From: Rhodocyclaceae bacterium UBA2271
GTDB lineage: Bacteria; Pseudomonadota; Gammaproteobacteria; Burkholderiales; Rhodocyclaceae
Direction: 5' to 3'
Length of the DNA: 64,000 nucleotides
Assembly (NCBI GenBank): GCA_002347405.1
Contig: DDXB01000053.1
Coordinates: 1-64,000 of the forward strand
Each line of letters opens with the position of its first letter. Within the stretch, counting starts at the first letter, position 1. Position numbers and translations under genes: made by a program. The notes under the pieces were generated by a model. That model did not search any database. It was not told the DNA's origin and saw nothing but the letters and a program-made list of their open reading frames with translations. Shown in pieces: positions 8,671 through 18,221 of this stretch.

Positions 8671-9651
8671 TTACTTCCTTGAAGTCGCAATGGGTTCGTC
8701 TGCAGTGCTGGCGATCTCTTCGCGCATGACGGTATCGGCCTGCAGGTTCTTCATGCGGTAATAGTCCATGATGCCCATGTTTCCCTGGCGAAACGCCTCG
8801 GCCATGGCGCGCGGCACTTCGGCCTCGGCTTCCACGACGCGTGCCCGCATCTCCTGTTCCTGCGCGACGGCCATGGCACGACGTTCTTCGGCCTTCGCCT
8901 GGGCAATCTGCTTGTCGGCGTTGGCCTGGTCGATCTGCAGCTTGGCGCCGATATTTTCACCCACAGTCACGTCCGCGATGTCGATGGACAGGATCTCGAA
9001 GGCCGTGCCTGCGTCCAGGCCCTTGGCCAGGATATGCTTGGAAATGTGATCGGGATTCTCAAGCACGCTCTTGTGGCTGGCCGCCGCGCCGATGGTGCTG
9101 ACCATGCCTTCGCCGACGCGGGCGACAATGGTCTCTTCGCCGGCACCGCCGACCAGTCGTTCGATGTTGGTGCGCACCGTGACCAGGCAAACGGCGATCA
9201 GCTGAATGCCGTCCTTGGCCACCGCCGCCACTTTTGGCGTCTGGATCACCTTGGGCAGCACGGACATCTGTACCGCCTCCAGCACATTGCGTCCGGCCAG
9301 ATCAATCGCTGCGGCGCGCTTGAAGGGCAGGGCGATATTGGCCTTGTCGGCCGAGATCATGGCATTGACCACACGTTCGACGTTGCCGCCCGCGAGGAAG
9401 TGGGCTTCCAGATCGTTGATGGAGACGTCGAGCCCGGCCTTCACCGCGCTGATCCGCGCTGTGACCACCGTGGTCGGCGGCACACGGCGCAGGCGCATGC
9501 CGATCAGCGTAAGCAGTCCTACGTAGGCCCCGGAAGCCCATGCGGCGATCCAGAGGGGAACGGGTACCAGATACAGAATAAAGGCCAGTCCTGCTACCAC
9601 AAGTAAAAGTGCGCCGAAGCCACCCGTCATGCCAGCCAAAATATCGATCAT
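8671..9651 (-). CDS. floA: flotillin-like protein FloA
   Basis: A 326-aa membrane-associated scaffold protein of the UPF0365/YqfA (FloA) family. It has an N-terminal hydrophobic hairpin (about residues 8-50), an SPFH-like core (DVSINDLEAHFLAGGNVERVVNAMISADKANI), and a C-terminal alanine/glutamate-rich coiled coil (ADKQIAQAKAEERRAMAVAQEQEMRARVVEAEAEVP). FloA assembles into membrane microdomains and influences membrane fluidity, secretion and signalling. Length matches the family (about 330 aa). It is the upstream partner of the small membrane protein and htpX. Confidence 0.93.
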   Translation of the reverse strand: MIDILAGMTGGFGALLLVVAGLAFILYLVPVPLWIAAWASGAYVGLLTLIGMRLRRVPPTTVVTARISAVKAGLDVSINDLEAHFLAGGNVERVVNAMISADKANIALPFKRAAAIDLAGRNVLEAVQMSVLPKVIQTPKVAAVAKDGIQLIAVCLVTVRTNIERLVGGAGEETIVARVGEGMVSTIGAAASHKSVLENPDHISKHILAKGLDAGTAFEILSIDIADVTVGENIGAKLQIDQANADKQIAQAKAEERRAMAVAQEQEMRARVVEAEAEVPRAMAEAFRQGNMGIMDYYRMKNLQADTVMREEIASTADEPIATSRK

Positions 9652-9720
9652 TGCTTACTCCTGTGTTGTTGTTGTGCGGCACTTGCTGCACAAGGACTAC
9701 TGTCGTACGCCTGGCTGCGA

Positions 9721-10404
9721 CTATTCGCTACTGTTCATGAAACCGAGCAGGTGCAGCAGGCTGGTGAAGAGGTTGAAGATGGAAACGAACAAGGTTACGG
9801 TCGCCATCACATAATTGGTTTCGCCGCCGTGGATGATGTTGCTGGTTTCATAGAGAATCAGGCCGGACATCAGCAGCACGAAAGCGGACGAGACGGTCAG
9901 CGAGAGCGCCGGAATCTCGAAGAAGATTGCCGCCAGACCGGCGAGGAAAGCCAGCAGGATGCCGACCATCAGGAAGCCACCCATGAAACTGAAATCCTTC
10001 CTGGTGGTCAGCGCGTAGCCGGACAGGCCGAGGAAGATCGCTGCCGTGCCGCCCATGGCCATCATCACCGTCTGGCCGCCGTTGGGCAGGCCAAGATAAT
10101 GGCTGACGATGGGGCCGAGCGTGTAGCCCATGAAGCCGGTCAGGGCGAACACCGAGACGATGCCCCAGCTGCTGTTACGCAGTTTTGCGGTTATAAACAA
10201 CAGACCGAAATAGCCGATCAGCGTAATGATCAGACCGGGATGCGGCAACTGCAGGGCCACCGCCGAGGCGGCAGTGACGGCGGCGAACAGTAGTGTCATC
10301 GACAGCAGCATGTAGGTATTACGGATGACCTTGTTGCTGGCCAGTACCGCTTGGCCGGTGGTGCGGCTGGCGTTGCCTGTGGGCAGCGAATGAATGGAAC
10401 TCAT
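9721..10404 (-). CDS. Bax inhibitor-1 / YccA-like membrane protein
   Basis: A 227-aa integral membrane protein with seven predicted helices and the conserved BI-1 opening (VIRNTYMLLSMTLLFAAVTA) and C-terminal segment (ALILYETSNIIHGGETNYVMATVTLFVSIFNLFTSLLHLLG). Relatives include YbhL and YccA; YccA modulates FtsH proteolysis in E. coli, and other members leak Ca2+. It lies between the HPF/RaiA gene and floA on the same strand. The context with HtpX and FloA favours membrane-protein quality control. Confidence 0.92.
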   Translation of the reverse strand: MSSIHSLPTGNASRTTGQAVLASNKVIRNTYMLLSMTLLFAAVTAASAVALQLPHPGLIITLIGYFGLLFITAKLRNSSWGIVSVFALTGFMGYTLGPIVSHYLGLPNGGQTVMMAMGGTAAIFLGLSGYALTTRKDFSFMGGFLMVGILLAFLAGLAAIFFEIPALSLTVSSAFVLLMSGLILYETSNIIHGGETNYVMATVTLFVSIFNLFTSLLHLLGFMNSSE

Positions 10405-10434
10405 CGCGGACTCCTTTTCTAATAAATTAGGGTT

Positions 10435-10830
10435 CTAGTTTGGGTTCGATGCCTTAGATGCCGAAGCGATACCCTGCTCATCGCTGGCATCGCCGGACGT
10501 AGCGATCTTGACGGCGCCGTGCCGGTGTTCCCTTTGCCGTTCCAGCCGGCGCGCCACCGCGCGTTCGGCGCGATCGGCGGCGCGGTCGATTGCAATATAT
10601 AGGTCAGGCTCGGTATCTTCAATCATCACGTCCGGCGTGCCGGGCAGGGGGATCTGGATGCGGCAGCGCTTATCGTTCCCGCCGCGCGGGCCGTTGATGT
10701 CGAATAGCCGCACGGCGATCTTGCGCACATCATGACTGGCCCAGCTAAGGGCAAACCGCAGGCGCCGTTCGGTATGCTCGCGCAATCCTTCGGTCAGATC
10801 GAAGCCATTTGTCTGTATTTCGATATGCAT
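10435..10830 (-). CDS. HPF/RaiA family ribosome-associated factor
   Basis: A 131-aa protein whose first 95 residues match the S30AE fold of hibernation factors (MHIEIQTNGFDLTEGLREHTERRLRF opening, then beta strands and the closing helix AIDRAADRAERAVARRLERQR). These proteins sit in the ribosomal A/P sites and silence or dimerise ribosomes in stationary phase or stress. The C-terminal 30 residues are low-complexity. It lies first in the minus-strand stress block, facing the dnaB promoter. It is distinct from long-form HPF because no C-terminal dimerisation domain is present. Confidence 0.85.
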   Translation of the reverse strand: MHIEIQTNGFDLTEGLREHTERRLRFALSWASHDVRKIAVRLFDINGPRGGNDKRCRIQIPLPGTPDVMIEDTEPDLYIAIDRAADRAERAVARRLERQREHRHGAVKIATSGDASDEQGIASASKASNPN

Positions 10831-11151
10831 GATTTACCTACCTGATCTGTTGGGTTGGCAGAGAATGCATGCTAGGGCAAAAACATCCATCCGACAAATC
10901 GAATATAAATACGATATAAGTCGAAAAATACGATGTATTACGAATGTGTGGCGAGCCTGGCGCTTCAATGAATCGCCGCAGCTTGCACAGCGCCTCTTGC
11001 CGGGGCCTGGCTTGAAAAAACGTGCGCGAGTTATCTTGCGCACAGCTTACTCACATCTTTTCCACCGCATTCCCACAGTTTGTTCACTCCCCATCGAGCA
11101 AACCCGCGAGTAGACTCCCATGCTTGGCAAAAAACGCCATGAGGAGAGAAA
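10831..11151. promoter_or_regulatory. divergent control region between the HPF-like gene and dnaB
   Basis: A 321-bp gap with no credible gene. It holds an AT-rich patch (10895-10940) with several TATA-like hexamers on both strands, suitable as promoter material for the minus-strand block. A 6-bp hairpin GTGCGC...GCGCAC lies at 11022-11043. A strong GAGGAG ribosome site sits directly before the dnaB ATG. No rpsF/rpsR/rplI genes precede dnaB here. No exact promoter is claimed. Confidence 0.45.
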
Positions 11152-12576
11152 ATGGCCCAGGCCCTAAGTGCAGCAGGTGCCCAACCCTACGCACAGACAT
11201 ACATGACTGGACAAGTTGACGCCCAGGTTGCCGCGCTCAAGCTGCCGCCGCACTCGATCGAGGCCGAGCAGTCGTTGCTGGGTGGCTTGCTGCTCGACAA
11301 TCAGGCGTGGGATCGCATTGCCGATCAGGTGAATGAGTCGGATTTTTATCGCGACGATCACCGGCGCATCTTTGCCCACATCCGCAAGCTCGTTGAAGCC
11401 GGGCGTCCGGCTGACGTGGTCACCGTGTTCGAATCCATCGAACACGCCAATCAGGCCGAGCAGACCGGCGGGTTGGCCTATCTCGGCGAGATCGCCAATG
11501 CCACGCCCTCTGCCGCGAATATTCGTCGTTACGCCGAAATCGTGCGCGAGCGGGCGGTGCTGCGCAAGCTGGTGACGGTTGGCGACGAAATCGCCGGATC
11601 GGCGCTTAACCCCGCCGGTCGTGACGTCAAGCAACTGCTCGACGCCGCTGAGCAGAAAGTATTCGAGATTGCCGAGGCGGGCAACCGCTCGATGCAGGGT
11701 TTTCAGGCAATCACGCCAATTCTCGGCGGTGTCGTCGAACGCATCGAGGTGCTCTACAACCGCGAGAACCCTTCAGATATCACCGGGCTGGCGACCGGAT
11801 TCCATGACCTTGACCGCATGACCAGCGGCCTGCAGCCGGGCGACATGATTGTCGTCGCCGGCCGGCCGTCGATGGGCAAGACGGCTTTTGCGCTCAACAT
11901 TGCCGAGCACGTCGGCATGGAACTGCGCAAGCCCGTGGCGATTTTCAGCCTGGAAATGTCCGGTCCGCAACTGGCGATGCGTTTTCTTTCATCGGCGGGC
12001 CGGCTCGACCAGACCAAGATTCGTACCGGCAAGCTGTCGGATGAAGATTGGGAAAAGATGTCGATGGCCCTCGGCAAGCTGCACGATGCGCCCATCCATA
12101 TCGATGAAAGCGGCATGCTCAACGCCTCCGACCTGCGCGCGCGCGCGCGCCGCCTGCACCGCCAGTGCGGCCAGCTCGGGCTGATCGTGATCGACTACCT
12201 GCAACTGATGAGTTCGGTGAAGAACAACGAAAACCGCGCCACCGAAATATCGGAGATATCGCGCTCCATCAAGGCGCTGGCGAAGGAACTGCAAGTGCCG
12301 ATCATCGCCCTCTCGCAGCTTTCGCGCAAGGTCGAGGAGCGCAACGACAAGCGCCCGCTGATGAGCGACCTGCGCGAATCGGGTGCGATCGAGCAGGATG
12401 CCGACATCATCATGATGATGTACCGCGAGGAGTATTACAAACCCGACACCACGGAAAAAGGCGTTGCCGAAGTCATCATCGGCAAGCACCGTAACGGCCC
12501 GACCGGCATGACCAAGCTGACCTTCCTCGGCGAATACACAAGATTCGAGAATTTCGCGTCGCCCGGCTCGTATTGA
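11152..12576 (+). CDS. dnaB: replicative DNA helicase DnaB
   Basis: A 474-aa hexameric helicase that unwinds DNA at the replication fork. The N-terminal domain (about 25-130, HSIEAEQSLLGGLLLDNQAWDRI) binds primase and loader. The RecA-like C-terminal domain has Walker A GRPSMGKT, Walker B LIVIDYLQLM and the DLRESGAIEQDADIIMM signature. Full length for the family. The ATG at 11152 has a GAGGAG site just upstream. The gene stands alone, convergent with the LIV-binding-protein gene and separated from it by a repeat composite. Confidence 0.97.
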   Translation: MAQALSAAGAQPYAQTYMTGQVDAQVAALKLPPHSIEAEQSLLGGLLLDNQAWDRIADQVNESDFYRDDHRRIFAHIRKLVEAGRPADVVTVFESIEHANQAEQTGGLAYLGEIANATPSAANIRRYAEIVRERAVLRKLVTVGDEIAGSALNPAGRDVKQLLDAAEQKVFEIAEAGNRSMQGFQAITPILGGVVERIEVLYNRENPSDITGLATGFHDLDRMTSGLQPGDMIVVAGRPSMGKTAFALNIAEHVGMELRKPVAIFSLEMSGPQLAMRFLSSAGRLDQTKIRTGKLSDEDWEKMSMALGKLHDAPIHIDESGMLNASDLRARARRLHRQCGQLGLIVIDYLQLMSSVKNNENRATEISEISRSIKALAKELQVPIIALSQLSRKVEERNDKRPLMSDLRESGAIEQDADIIMMMYREEYYKPDTTEKGVAEVIIGKHRNGPTGMTKLTFLGEYTRFENFASPGSY

Positions 12577-12590
12577 ACTTGCTCGCCGCG

Positions 12591-12780
12591 AAAGTCGGCG
12601 CTGGCGGGACGGCGTAGAAACATCACCCCGCAGTCTCGCCGCCGGGCCGCCCCAAGGCGAGACGGCACGCGGCGCCAGCCGCAATCCGCGCCCCAAACTT
12701 GAATGGGGGCACCCCGAAATAAACGAGCAGAGCGAGTCAACAGTCACCCCTCCCGCGAGGGAGGGGCCGGGGGAGGGCGG
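12591..12780. repeat. composite repeat between convergent dnaB and livK-like genes
   Basis: This 190-bp stretch fills the convergent intergenic gap. In order it holds an R1 core (12591-12614), a constant-loop hairpin with arms GTCTCGCC/GGCGAGAC (12633-12663), a GGCACGCGGCGCCAGCCGC palindromic block, a GGGGGCACCCCGAAATAAACGAG block, and a terminal C-rich/G-rich hairpin around 12747-12780. The same modules in the same order form the right half of the composite at 19713-19891. It may also act as a bidirectional transcription stop. Confidence 0.8.
12633..12663 (-). repeat. constant-loop hairpin, arms GTCTCGCC/GGCGAGAC
   Basis: Perfect 8-bp stem around the 15-nt loop, which reads GCCGGGCCGCCCCAA on the plus strand (TTGGGGCGGCCCGGC on the minus strand). 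On the minus strand it is flanked 5' by GTGCC and 3' by TGC, the same flanks as the copies at 19660 and 19750. Confidence 0.85.
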
Positions 12781-12783
12781 TCT

Positions 12784-13944
12784 TTAATTCACCAGCGACC
12801 AGTCACCATTCTTGACCTCGATCAGGCGGAACGCCGACAGGTCGAGCCCCATGTGATCGGTGGGTGACATGTTGACCTTGCCGGCGGTGCCGATGAAGTC
12901 CCTGGTTTTTTCAATCTCGTCGCGCACCTTGGCCTTGTCGGTGCTGCCCGCCCGTTTGATGGCCTCGACGACCATCATCAGGCCGTCGTACGCGTGGCCA
13001 CCGAAGGTGGAGACATCTGCCTTGTAACGCTCGTTGTAAGCCTTCTTGTAGGCCATGACGACCGGTTTCTGCGGGTCCTTGGCGTCGAGCTTGTCGGCGA
13101 CCAGCAGGGCGGCGGCGGGCAGGCGTACACCTTCGGCCGCCGCGCCGGCGAGCTTGATGAACTCCTCCGAAGCGACGCCGTGGGCGTGATACAGCGGCAG
13201 CTTGATGCCGAGTTGCTGGTAGTTCTTGGTCACGATCGCCGGGCCCTGGCCGAGGCCGAAGACAAAGACGGCCTGCACGCCCGGCGCATTGCGAATCTTG
13301 GTCAGTTGCGGGCTCATGTCAGTGTCCTTGGGGCCGTAGGTTTCGTTGGCCACCAGCGTGATGCCCATCTTGGCGGCCATGGCTTCGGTTTCCCGCTTGC
13401 CCGACTGGCCGAATCCGGAAGTTTCGGAGAGCAGGGCGACCTGGGTCAGGTTGCGTTTCTTCATGTCCTCAAAAACCTTTTCGGCGGCCATGCGGTCGGT
13501 GTGCGGGGTCTTGAAAACCCATTTTTTCACCGGCTCGATGATGACGACCGCACCGGCCAGGGAAATGAAGGGCAGGCCGGCCTTTTCAACCAGCGGCACC
13601 ATCGACATGGTGCTGCCGGTCGTCGTGCCGCCGACGATCAGATCGACCTTGTCCTCTTCGATCAAGCGCTTGGCGAAACCGTTGGCCTTGCCGGCATCAC
13701 TGCCATCGTCGTAATGTATGAGCTGGATCTGTCGCCCGATCACGCCACCTTCCTTGTTGATCTTTTCGACATACATTTGCAGCGTCTTGAGTTCCGGGTC
13801 GCCGAGAAACGCGGCAGGGCCGGTGACGGACAGGACCGAGCCGAGCTTGATCGGCTCGTTGGCGAAGGCACTGGAGAGCGTCAGGGCGCCGGCGATGGTG
13901 GCGCCGGCAACGGCCAGGCCAAGTTTTTTGAATAATTGCTTCAT
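12784..13944 (-). CDS. LIV-type ABC transporter substrate-binding protein
   Basis: A 386-aa periplasmic binding protein of the branched-chain amino acid (LivK/HAAT) family. It has a Sec signal peptide (MKQLFKKLGLAVAGATIAGALTLSSAFA, cleavage near residue 28), then EPIKLGSVLSVTGPAAFLGDPELKT. The closing segment on 'AFRLIEVKNGDWSLVN' is typical. I start at ATG 13944, with a GAGGAG-like site (complement of 13952-13958), because the upstream extension has no signal character. It lies 28 bp after paaK on the same strand and opposite livHMGF. Ligand may be a branched-chain amino acid or an aromatic acid; the paaK link favours aromatic acids. Confidence 0.9.
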   Translation of the reverse strand: MKQLFKKLGLAVAGATIAGALTLSSAFANEPIKLGSVLSVTGPAAFLGDPELKTLQMYVEKINKEGGVIGRQIQLIHYDDGSDAGKANGFAKRLIEEDKVDLIVGGTTTGSTMSMVPLVEKAGLPFISLAGAVVIIEPVKKWVFKTPHTDRMAAEKVFEDMKKRNLTQVALLSETSGFGQSGKRETEAMAAKMGITLVANETYGPKDTDMSPQLTKIRNAPGVQAVFVFGLGQGPAIVTKNYQQLGIKLPLYHAHGVASEEFIKLAGAAAEGVRLPAAALLVADKLDAKDPQKPVVMAYKKAYNERYKADVSTFGGHAYDGLMMVVEAIKRAGSTDKAKVRDEIEKTRDFIGTAGKVNMSPTDHMGLDLSAFRLIEVKNGDWSLVN

Positions 13945-13972
13945 TTGATTTATCTCCTCTTTGTTATAAAAA

Positions 13973-15295
<1,323 letters not shown>

Positions 15296-15499
15296 GCTCT
15301 TCTCCCGGCTGCTGATTTATTTTTGGCAAAGCATGAAAATTACCACATTGAACAAGTGGTTGCGAAAATCATCGCCTGCCATGTCGCTTCAAGGCAGCTT
15401 GGAACAGGCAGTTCAGGGCATAATGGCGCTCCTGATCCACCGGCCCGCATGTGCAATAAGAGGTCACGGATCAACCAGAAACCCGGGAGGAGGGGCTTC
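15296..15499. promoter_or_regulatory. divergent promoter region paaK / livH
   Basis: About 200 bp separate the divergent paaK and livH starts. The region is less GC-rich near 15320-15360 and must hold both promoters. I could not assign clear -35/-10 pairs. The livH end has a strong GGGAGGAGG ribosome site at 15485-15493. Confidence 0.4.
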
Positions 15500-16387
15500 A
15501 TGAACGGCGAGTGGCTGCCGCAATTTCTGCAATTTCTGTTTTCCGGCATTACGGTCGGCGCAGCCTATGCCCTGGCGGCATTGGGATTTACGCTGATTTA
15601 CAACGCCAGCAACGTGATCAATTTCGCCCAGGGCGAATTCATCATGCTGGGCGGCATGCTGACGGTGTTCTTCCTGCAGGCGGGCCTGCCGATGCCGGTC
15701 GCGGTGCTGCTGGCGATTTTCATTCCCGCCCTGGTCGGCATCCTGATCGAGAAGCTGGCCATCGAGCCGGTGAAAAACGCCGAAGTGACGACGCTGATCA
15801 TCATCACCATCGGCGCCGCGCTGGTGATTCGCGGCGTGGTGCAGATTTTCCTCGGCAAGGGCACGCACAGTTTTCCGCCGTTTTCAAGCGCGGAGCCGAT
15901 TGCCATTGCCGGCGCCACGCTGCTGCCGCAAAGCCTGTGGGTGCTTGGCGTCGCGGCGCTGGTGGTCGTGGCACTGGGCTGGTTCTTCAGTCGCACGCTG
16001 ATGGGCAAGGCAATTCTCGCCACCTCCTACAACCGCCTGGCCGCCCAGCTGGTCGGTATCAACACCAGCCGCGTGCTGTTCATCAGTTATGCCCTGTCGG
16101 GCGCGCTCGGTGCGATCGGTGGCATTTTGCTGACGCCGATCACCCTGACCTCCTACGATGTCGGCATCATGCTCGGCCTCAAGGGTTTTGTCGCCGCCGT
16201 GGTCGGCGGACTCGGCAGCGGGCTGGGTGCCGTGGTGGGCGGTCTGCTGGTCGGCATTCTGGAAGCCATGGGCGCCGGCTACATTTCCTCGGCGTACAAG
16301 GATGCGATTCCCTTCGCGCTGATTCTGCTGATCCTGTTCTTCATGCCGCGTGGCCTGTTCGGCGGCAAGGTCACGGATCGGGTTTGA
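15500..16387 (+). CDS. livH: LIV-type ABC transporter permease LivH
   Basis: A 295-aa inner-membrane permease. It begins MNGEWLPQFLQFLFSGITVGAAYALAALGFTLIYNASNVINFAQGEFIMLG, the conserved LivH start, and ends in FFMPRGLFGG. About eight helices are visible, with the EAA-like loop around ATSYNRLAAQLVGINTSRV. The ATG at 15500 is chosen because GGGAGGAGG lies 7 bp upstream; the open frame extends further back without family similarity. First gene of livHMGF. Confidence 0.95.
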   Translation: MNGEWLPQFLQFLFSGITVGAAYALAALGFTLIYNASNVINFAQGEFIMLGGMLTVFFLQAGLPMPVAVLLAIFIPALVGILIEKLAIEPVKNAEVTTLIIITIGAALVIRGVVQIFLGKGTHSFPPFSSAEPIAIAGATLLPQSLWVLGVAALVVVALGWFFSRTLMGKAILATSYNRLAAQLVGINTSRVLFISYALSGALGAIGGILLTPITLTSYDVGIMLGLKGFVAAVVGGLGSGLGAVVGGLLVGILEAMGAGYISSAYKDAIPFALILLILFFMPRGLFGGKVTDRV

Positions 16388-16394
16388 ATTAAAT

Positions 16395-16423
16395 GCCCCC
16401 ACGCTCACTTTGTGCGGCCCGGC
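16395..16423 (+). repeat. truncated C-rich repeat between livH and livM
   Basis: GCCCCCACGCTCACTTTGTG is followed directly by CGGCCCGGC. These are the outer parts of the repeat seen at 35497-35566 and 18130-18207 with the hairpins deleted. The AGGAGG that follows is the ribosome site of livM, so the repeat edge abuts the livM translation signal. Confidence 0.6.
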
Positions 16424-16433
16424 AGGAGGCCTG

Positions 16434-17363
16434 ATGTTCAGATCCCAATTTTTCGGATTGATTGTTCTCGCCGTCATTCTGGTCGTCTTGCCGTTTGTGC
16501 TGCCGAACAACTTTTACCTCGATCTGGCGATCCGCATGCTGATCAATGCCTGCATCGTGCTCGGGCTCAATCTGCTGATCGGCTTTGCCGGCCAGATCAG
16601 CCTCGGCCACGCCGGCTTCGTCGGCATTGGCGCCTACGCCTCGGCGGTTTTGACGACGCACTACAGTTGGTCGCCGCTGGGCGCCATGCTGGCAGGCGCG
16701 CTTGCAGCGGGCGTGCTGGCGGCGCTGGTGGCACGCCCGATTTTCAAGTTGAAGGGCCACTATCTGGCGATGGCAACCCTGGGGCTCGGCATCATCATCT
16801 CGATCATCGTCAGGAACGAGGCGGCCCTGACCGGCGGGCCGGATGGCATGCCGGTGGCGGCGCTGGCGCTGTTCAGCTTCGAGATATCCGGGGAAAAGCA
16901 GTGGTACTGGGTGGTTTCCGGCATCCTGCTGTTCAGCCTGTGGGCTTCGCTCAACCTGATCGACTCTCCCTTCGGGCGGGCCCTGCGCGCCCTCCATGGC
17001 TCGGAGGTGGCTGCGCAGGTGGTCGGTGTCGACGTGGCGAAGTACAAGTTGGCGATCTTCGTGCTGTCCGCCGTCTTCGCCAGCCTGATGGGCTCGGTGA
17101 CGGCGCATTATGTCGGTTTTGTGACGCCCAACGTGGCGGATTTCTTCCATTCAATCGAACTGGTGACCATGGTGGTCATCGGCGGCATGGCCTCGATTTA
17201 TGGTTCGGTGATCGGCGCCGTCCTCCTGACGGCGTTGCCGCAGGCGCTGGCCGGCTTTGAAGGCTGGGAAACCGTTGTCTTTGGTTCAATCCTGATGTTC
17301 TGCATGATCTTCATGCCCAAGGGGTTGGTGCCGACCCTGGCGGCAAAATTCGGGAGGCGGTGA
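16434..17363 (+). CDS. livM: LIV-type ABC transporter permease LivM
   Basis: A 309-aa inner-membrane permease, partner of LivH. Family signatures are NLLIGFAGQISLGHAGFVGIGAYASAVL (about residues 43-70), the loop RALHGSEVAAQVVGVDVAKYKLAIFVLSAVFASLMGSV, and the end FMPKGLVPTLA. The ATG at 16434 follows AGGAGG by 6 bp. The stop is immediately followed by the livG ATG (0 bp gap). Confidence 0.95.
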   Translation: MFRSQFFGLIVLAVILVVLPFVLPNNFYLDLAIRMLINACIVLGLNLLIGFAGQISLGHAGFVGIGAYASAVLTTHYSWSPLGAMLAGALAAGVLAALVARPIFKLKGHYLAMATLGLGIIISIIVRNEAALTGGPDGMPVAALALFSFEISGEKQWYWVVSGILLFSLWASLNLIDSPFGRALRALHGSEVAAQVVGVDVAKYKLAIFVLSAVFASLMGSVTAHYVGFVTPNVADFFHSIELVTMVVIGGMASIYGSVIGAVLLTALPQALAGFEGWETVVFGSILMFCMIFMPKGLVPTLAAKFGRR

Positions 17364-18125
17364 ATGGCGCTCCTCGAAGTCAGTAACCTCAGCAAGATTT
17401 TCGGCGGCGTGCGCGCCGTGCAGAATGTCAGCTTTGCTGTTGAAGCGGGGATCGTCTATTCGGTCATCGGCCCGAATGGCGCCGGCAAGACAACGCTGTT
17501 CAACCTCATCACCGGCATCTATACGCCAAGTGAAGGGCAGATTCGCCTGGACGGACGCGACATTGCCGGCGTCGCGCCGCATGAGCTGGCACGTTTCGGC
17601 ATGGCGCGCACCTTCCAGAATCTGCAGGTGTGCATGAACATGACGGCGCTCGAAAATGTCATGGTCGGCGCGCATCTCAGGCTGGATCGCAATCTCTTCA
17701 AGGGCGCGCTGCGGCTGCCCGGCATCGCCCGGCGCGATGCCCTGCTGCGCGCGGAGGCGGCTGAGTTGATGCGGCTGGTCGGACTGGAGGCTTTCATCGA
17801 CGCCCATGCCGACGCGATGCCCTATGGCGCCCTCAAACGGCTGGAAATTGCCCGCGCGCTGGCCGCCAAGCCGCGCGTGCTGTTTCTCGACGAGCCCGCC
17901 GCCGGATTGAACCCGACCGAAACCAGCGAGGTCGACAGCCTGATCCGCAAGGTCGCCGACTCGGGCGTGACCGTGGTGCTGGTGGAGCATGACATGAAGA
18001 TGGTGATGAATATTTCCGACCAGATTCTGGTGCTCGACTATGGCAAGAAGCTCGCCGAGGGCACGGCTGCCGAAGTGCGGCGCAATCCCGACGTAATCGC
18101 GGCCTATCTCGGCACCCACCAATAG
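17364..18125 (+). CDS. livG: LIV-type ABC transporter ATPase LivG
   Basis: A 253-aa cytoplasmic ATPase. It has Walker A GPNGAGKTT (about residues 35-43), Q-loop region ARTFQNLQVCMNMTALENVMVG, a signature region PYGALKRLEIARAL in place of the usual LSGGQ (normal for LivG), Walker B RVLFLDEPAAGLNPTE, and H-loop VEHDMKMVM. Drives the transporter with LivF. Directly abuts livM. Confidence 0.96.
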   Translation: MALLEVSNLSKIFGGVRAVQNVSFAVEAGIVYSVIGPNGAGKTTLFNLITGIYTPSEGQIRLDGRDIAGVAPHELARFGMARTFQNLQVCMNMTALENVMVGAHLRLDRNLFKGALRLPGIARRDALLRAEAAELMRLVGLEAFIDAHADAMPYGALKRLEIARALAAKPRVLFLDEPAAGLNPTETSEVDSLIRKVADSGVTVVLVEHDMKMVMNISDQILVLDYGKKLAEGTAAEVRRNPDVIAAYLGTHQ

Positions 18126-18129
18126 ATCC

Positions 18130-18207
18130 CACCCCGCAAACGCCGCTGCGCGCCGTTCTCCCCTCAAGGGGCCAAGAAACTCTTGGGGCGGCCCGGCGAG
18201 TTTCTTG
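18130..18207 (+). repeat. C-rich repeat with constant-loop hairpin between livG and livF
   Basis: Starts with a degenerate CCCACCCCGC...GCTGCGC block, then the hairpin CCCCTCAAGGGG (18160-18171), then the constant-loop hairpin with 10-bp arms CAAGAAACTC/GAGTTTCTTG and loop TTGGGGCGGCCCGGC (18173-18207). It breaks an otherwise tightly packed operon and could fold in the livG-livF mRNA. Confidence 0.85.
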
Positions 18208-18221
18208 AAAGGTAGAAGACG

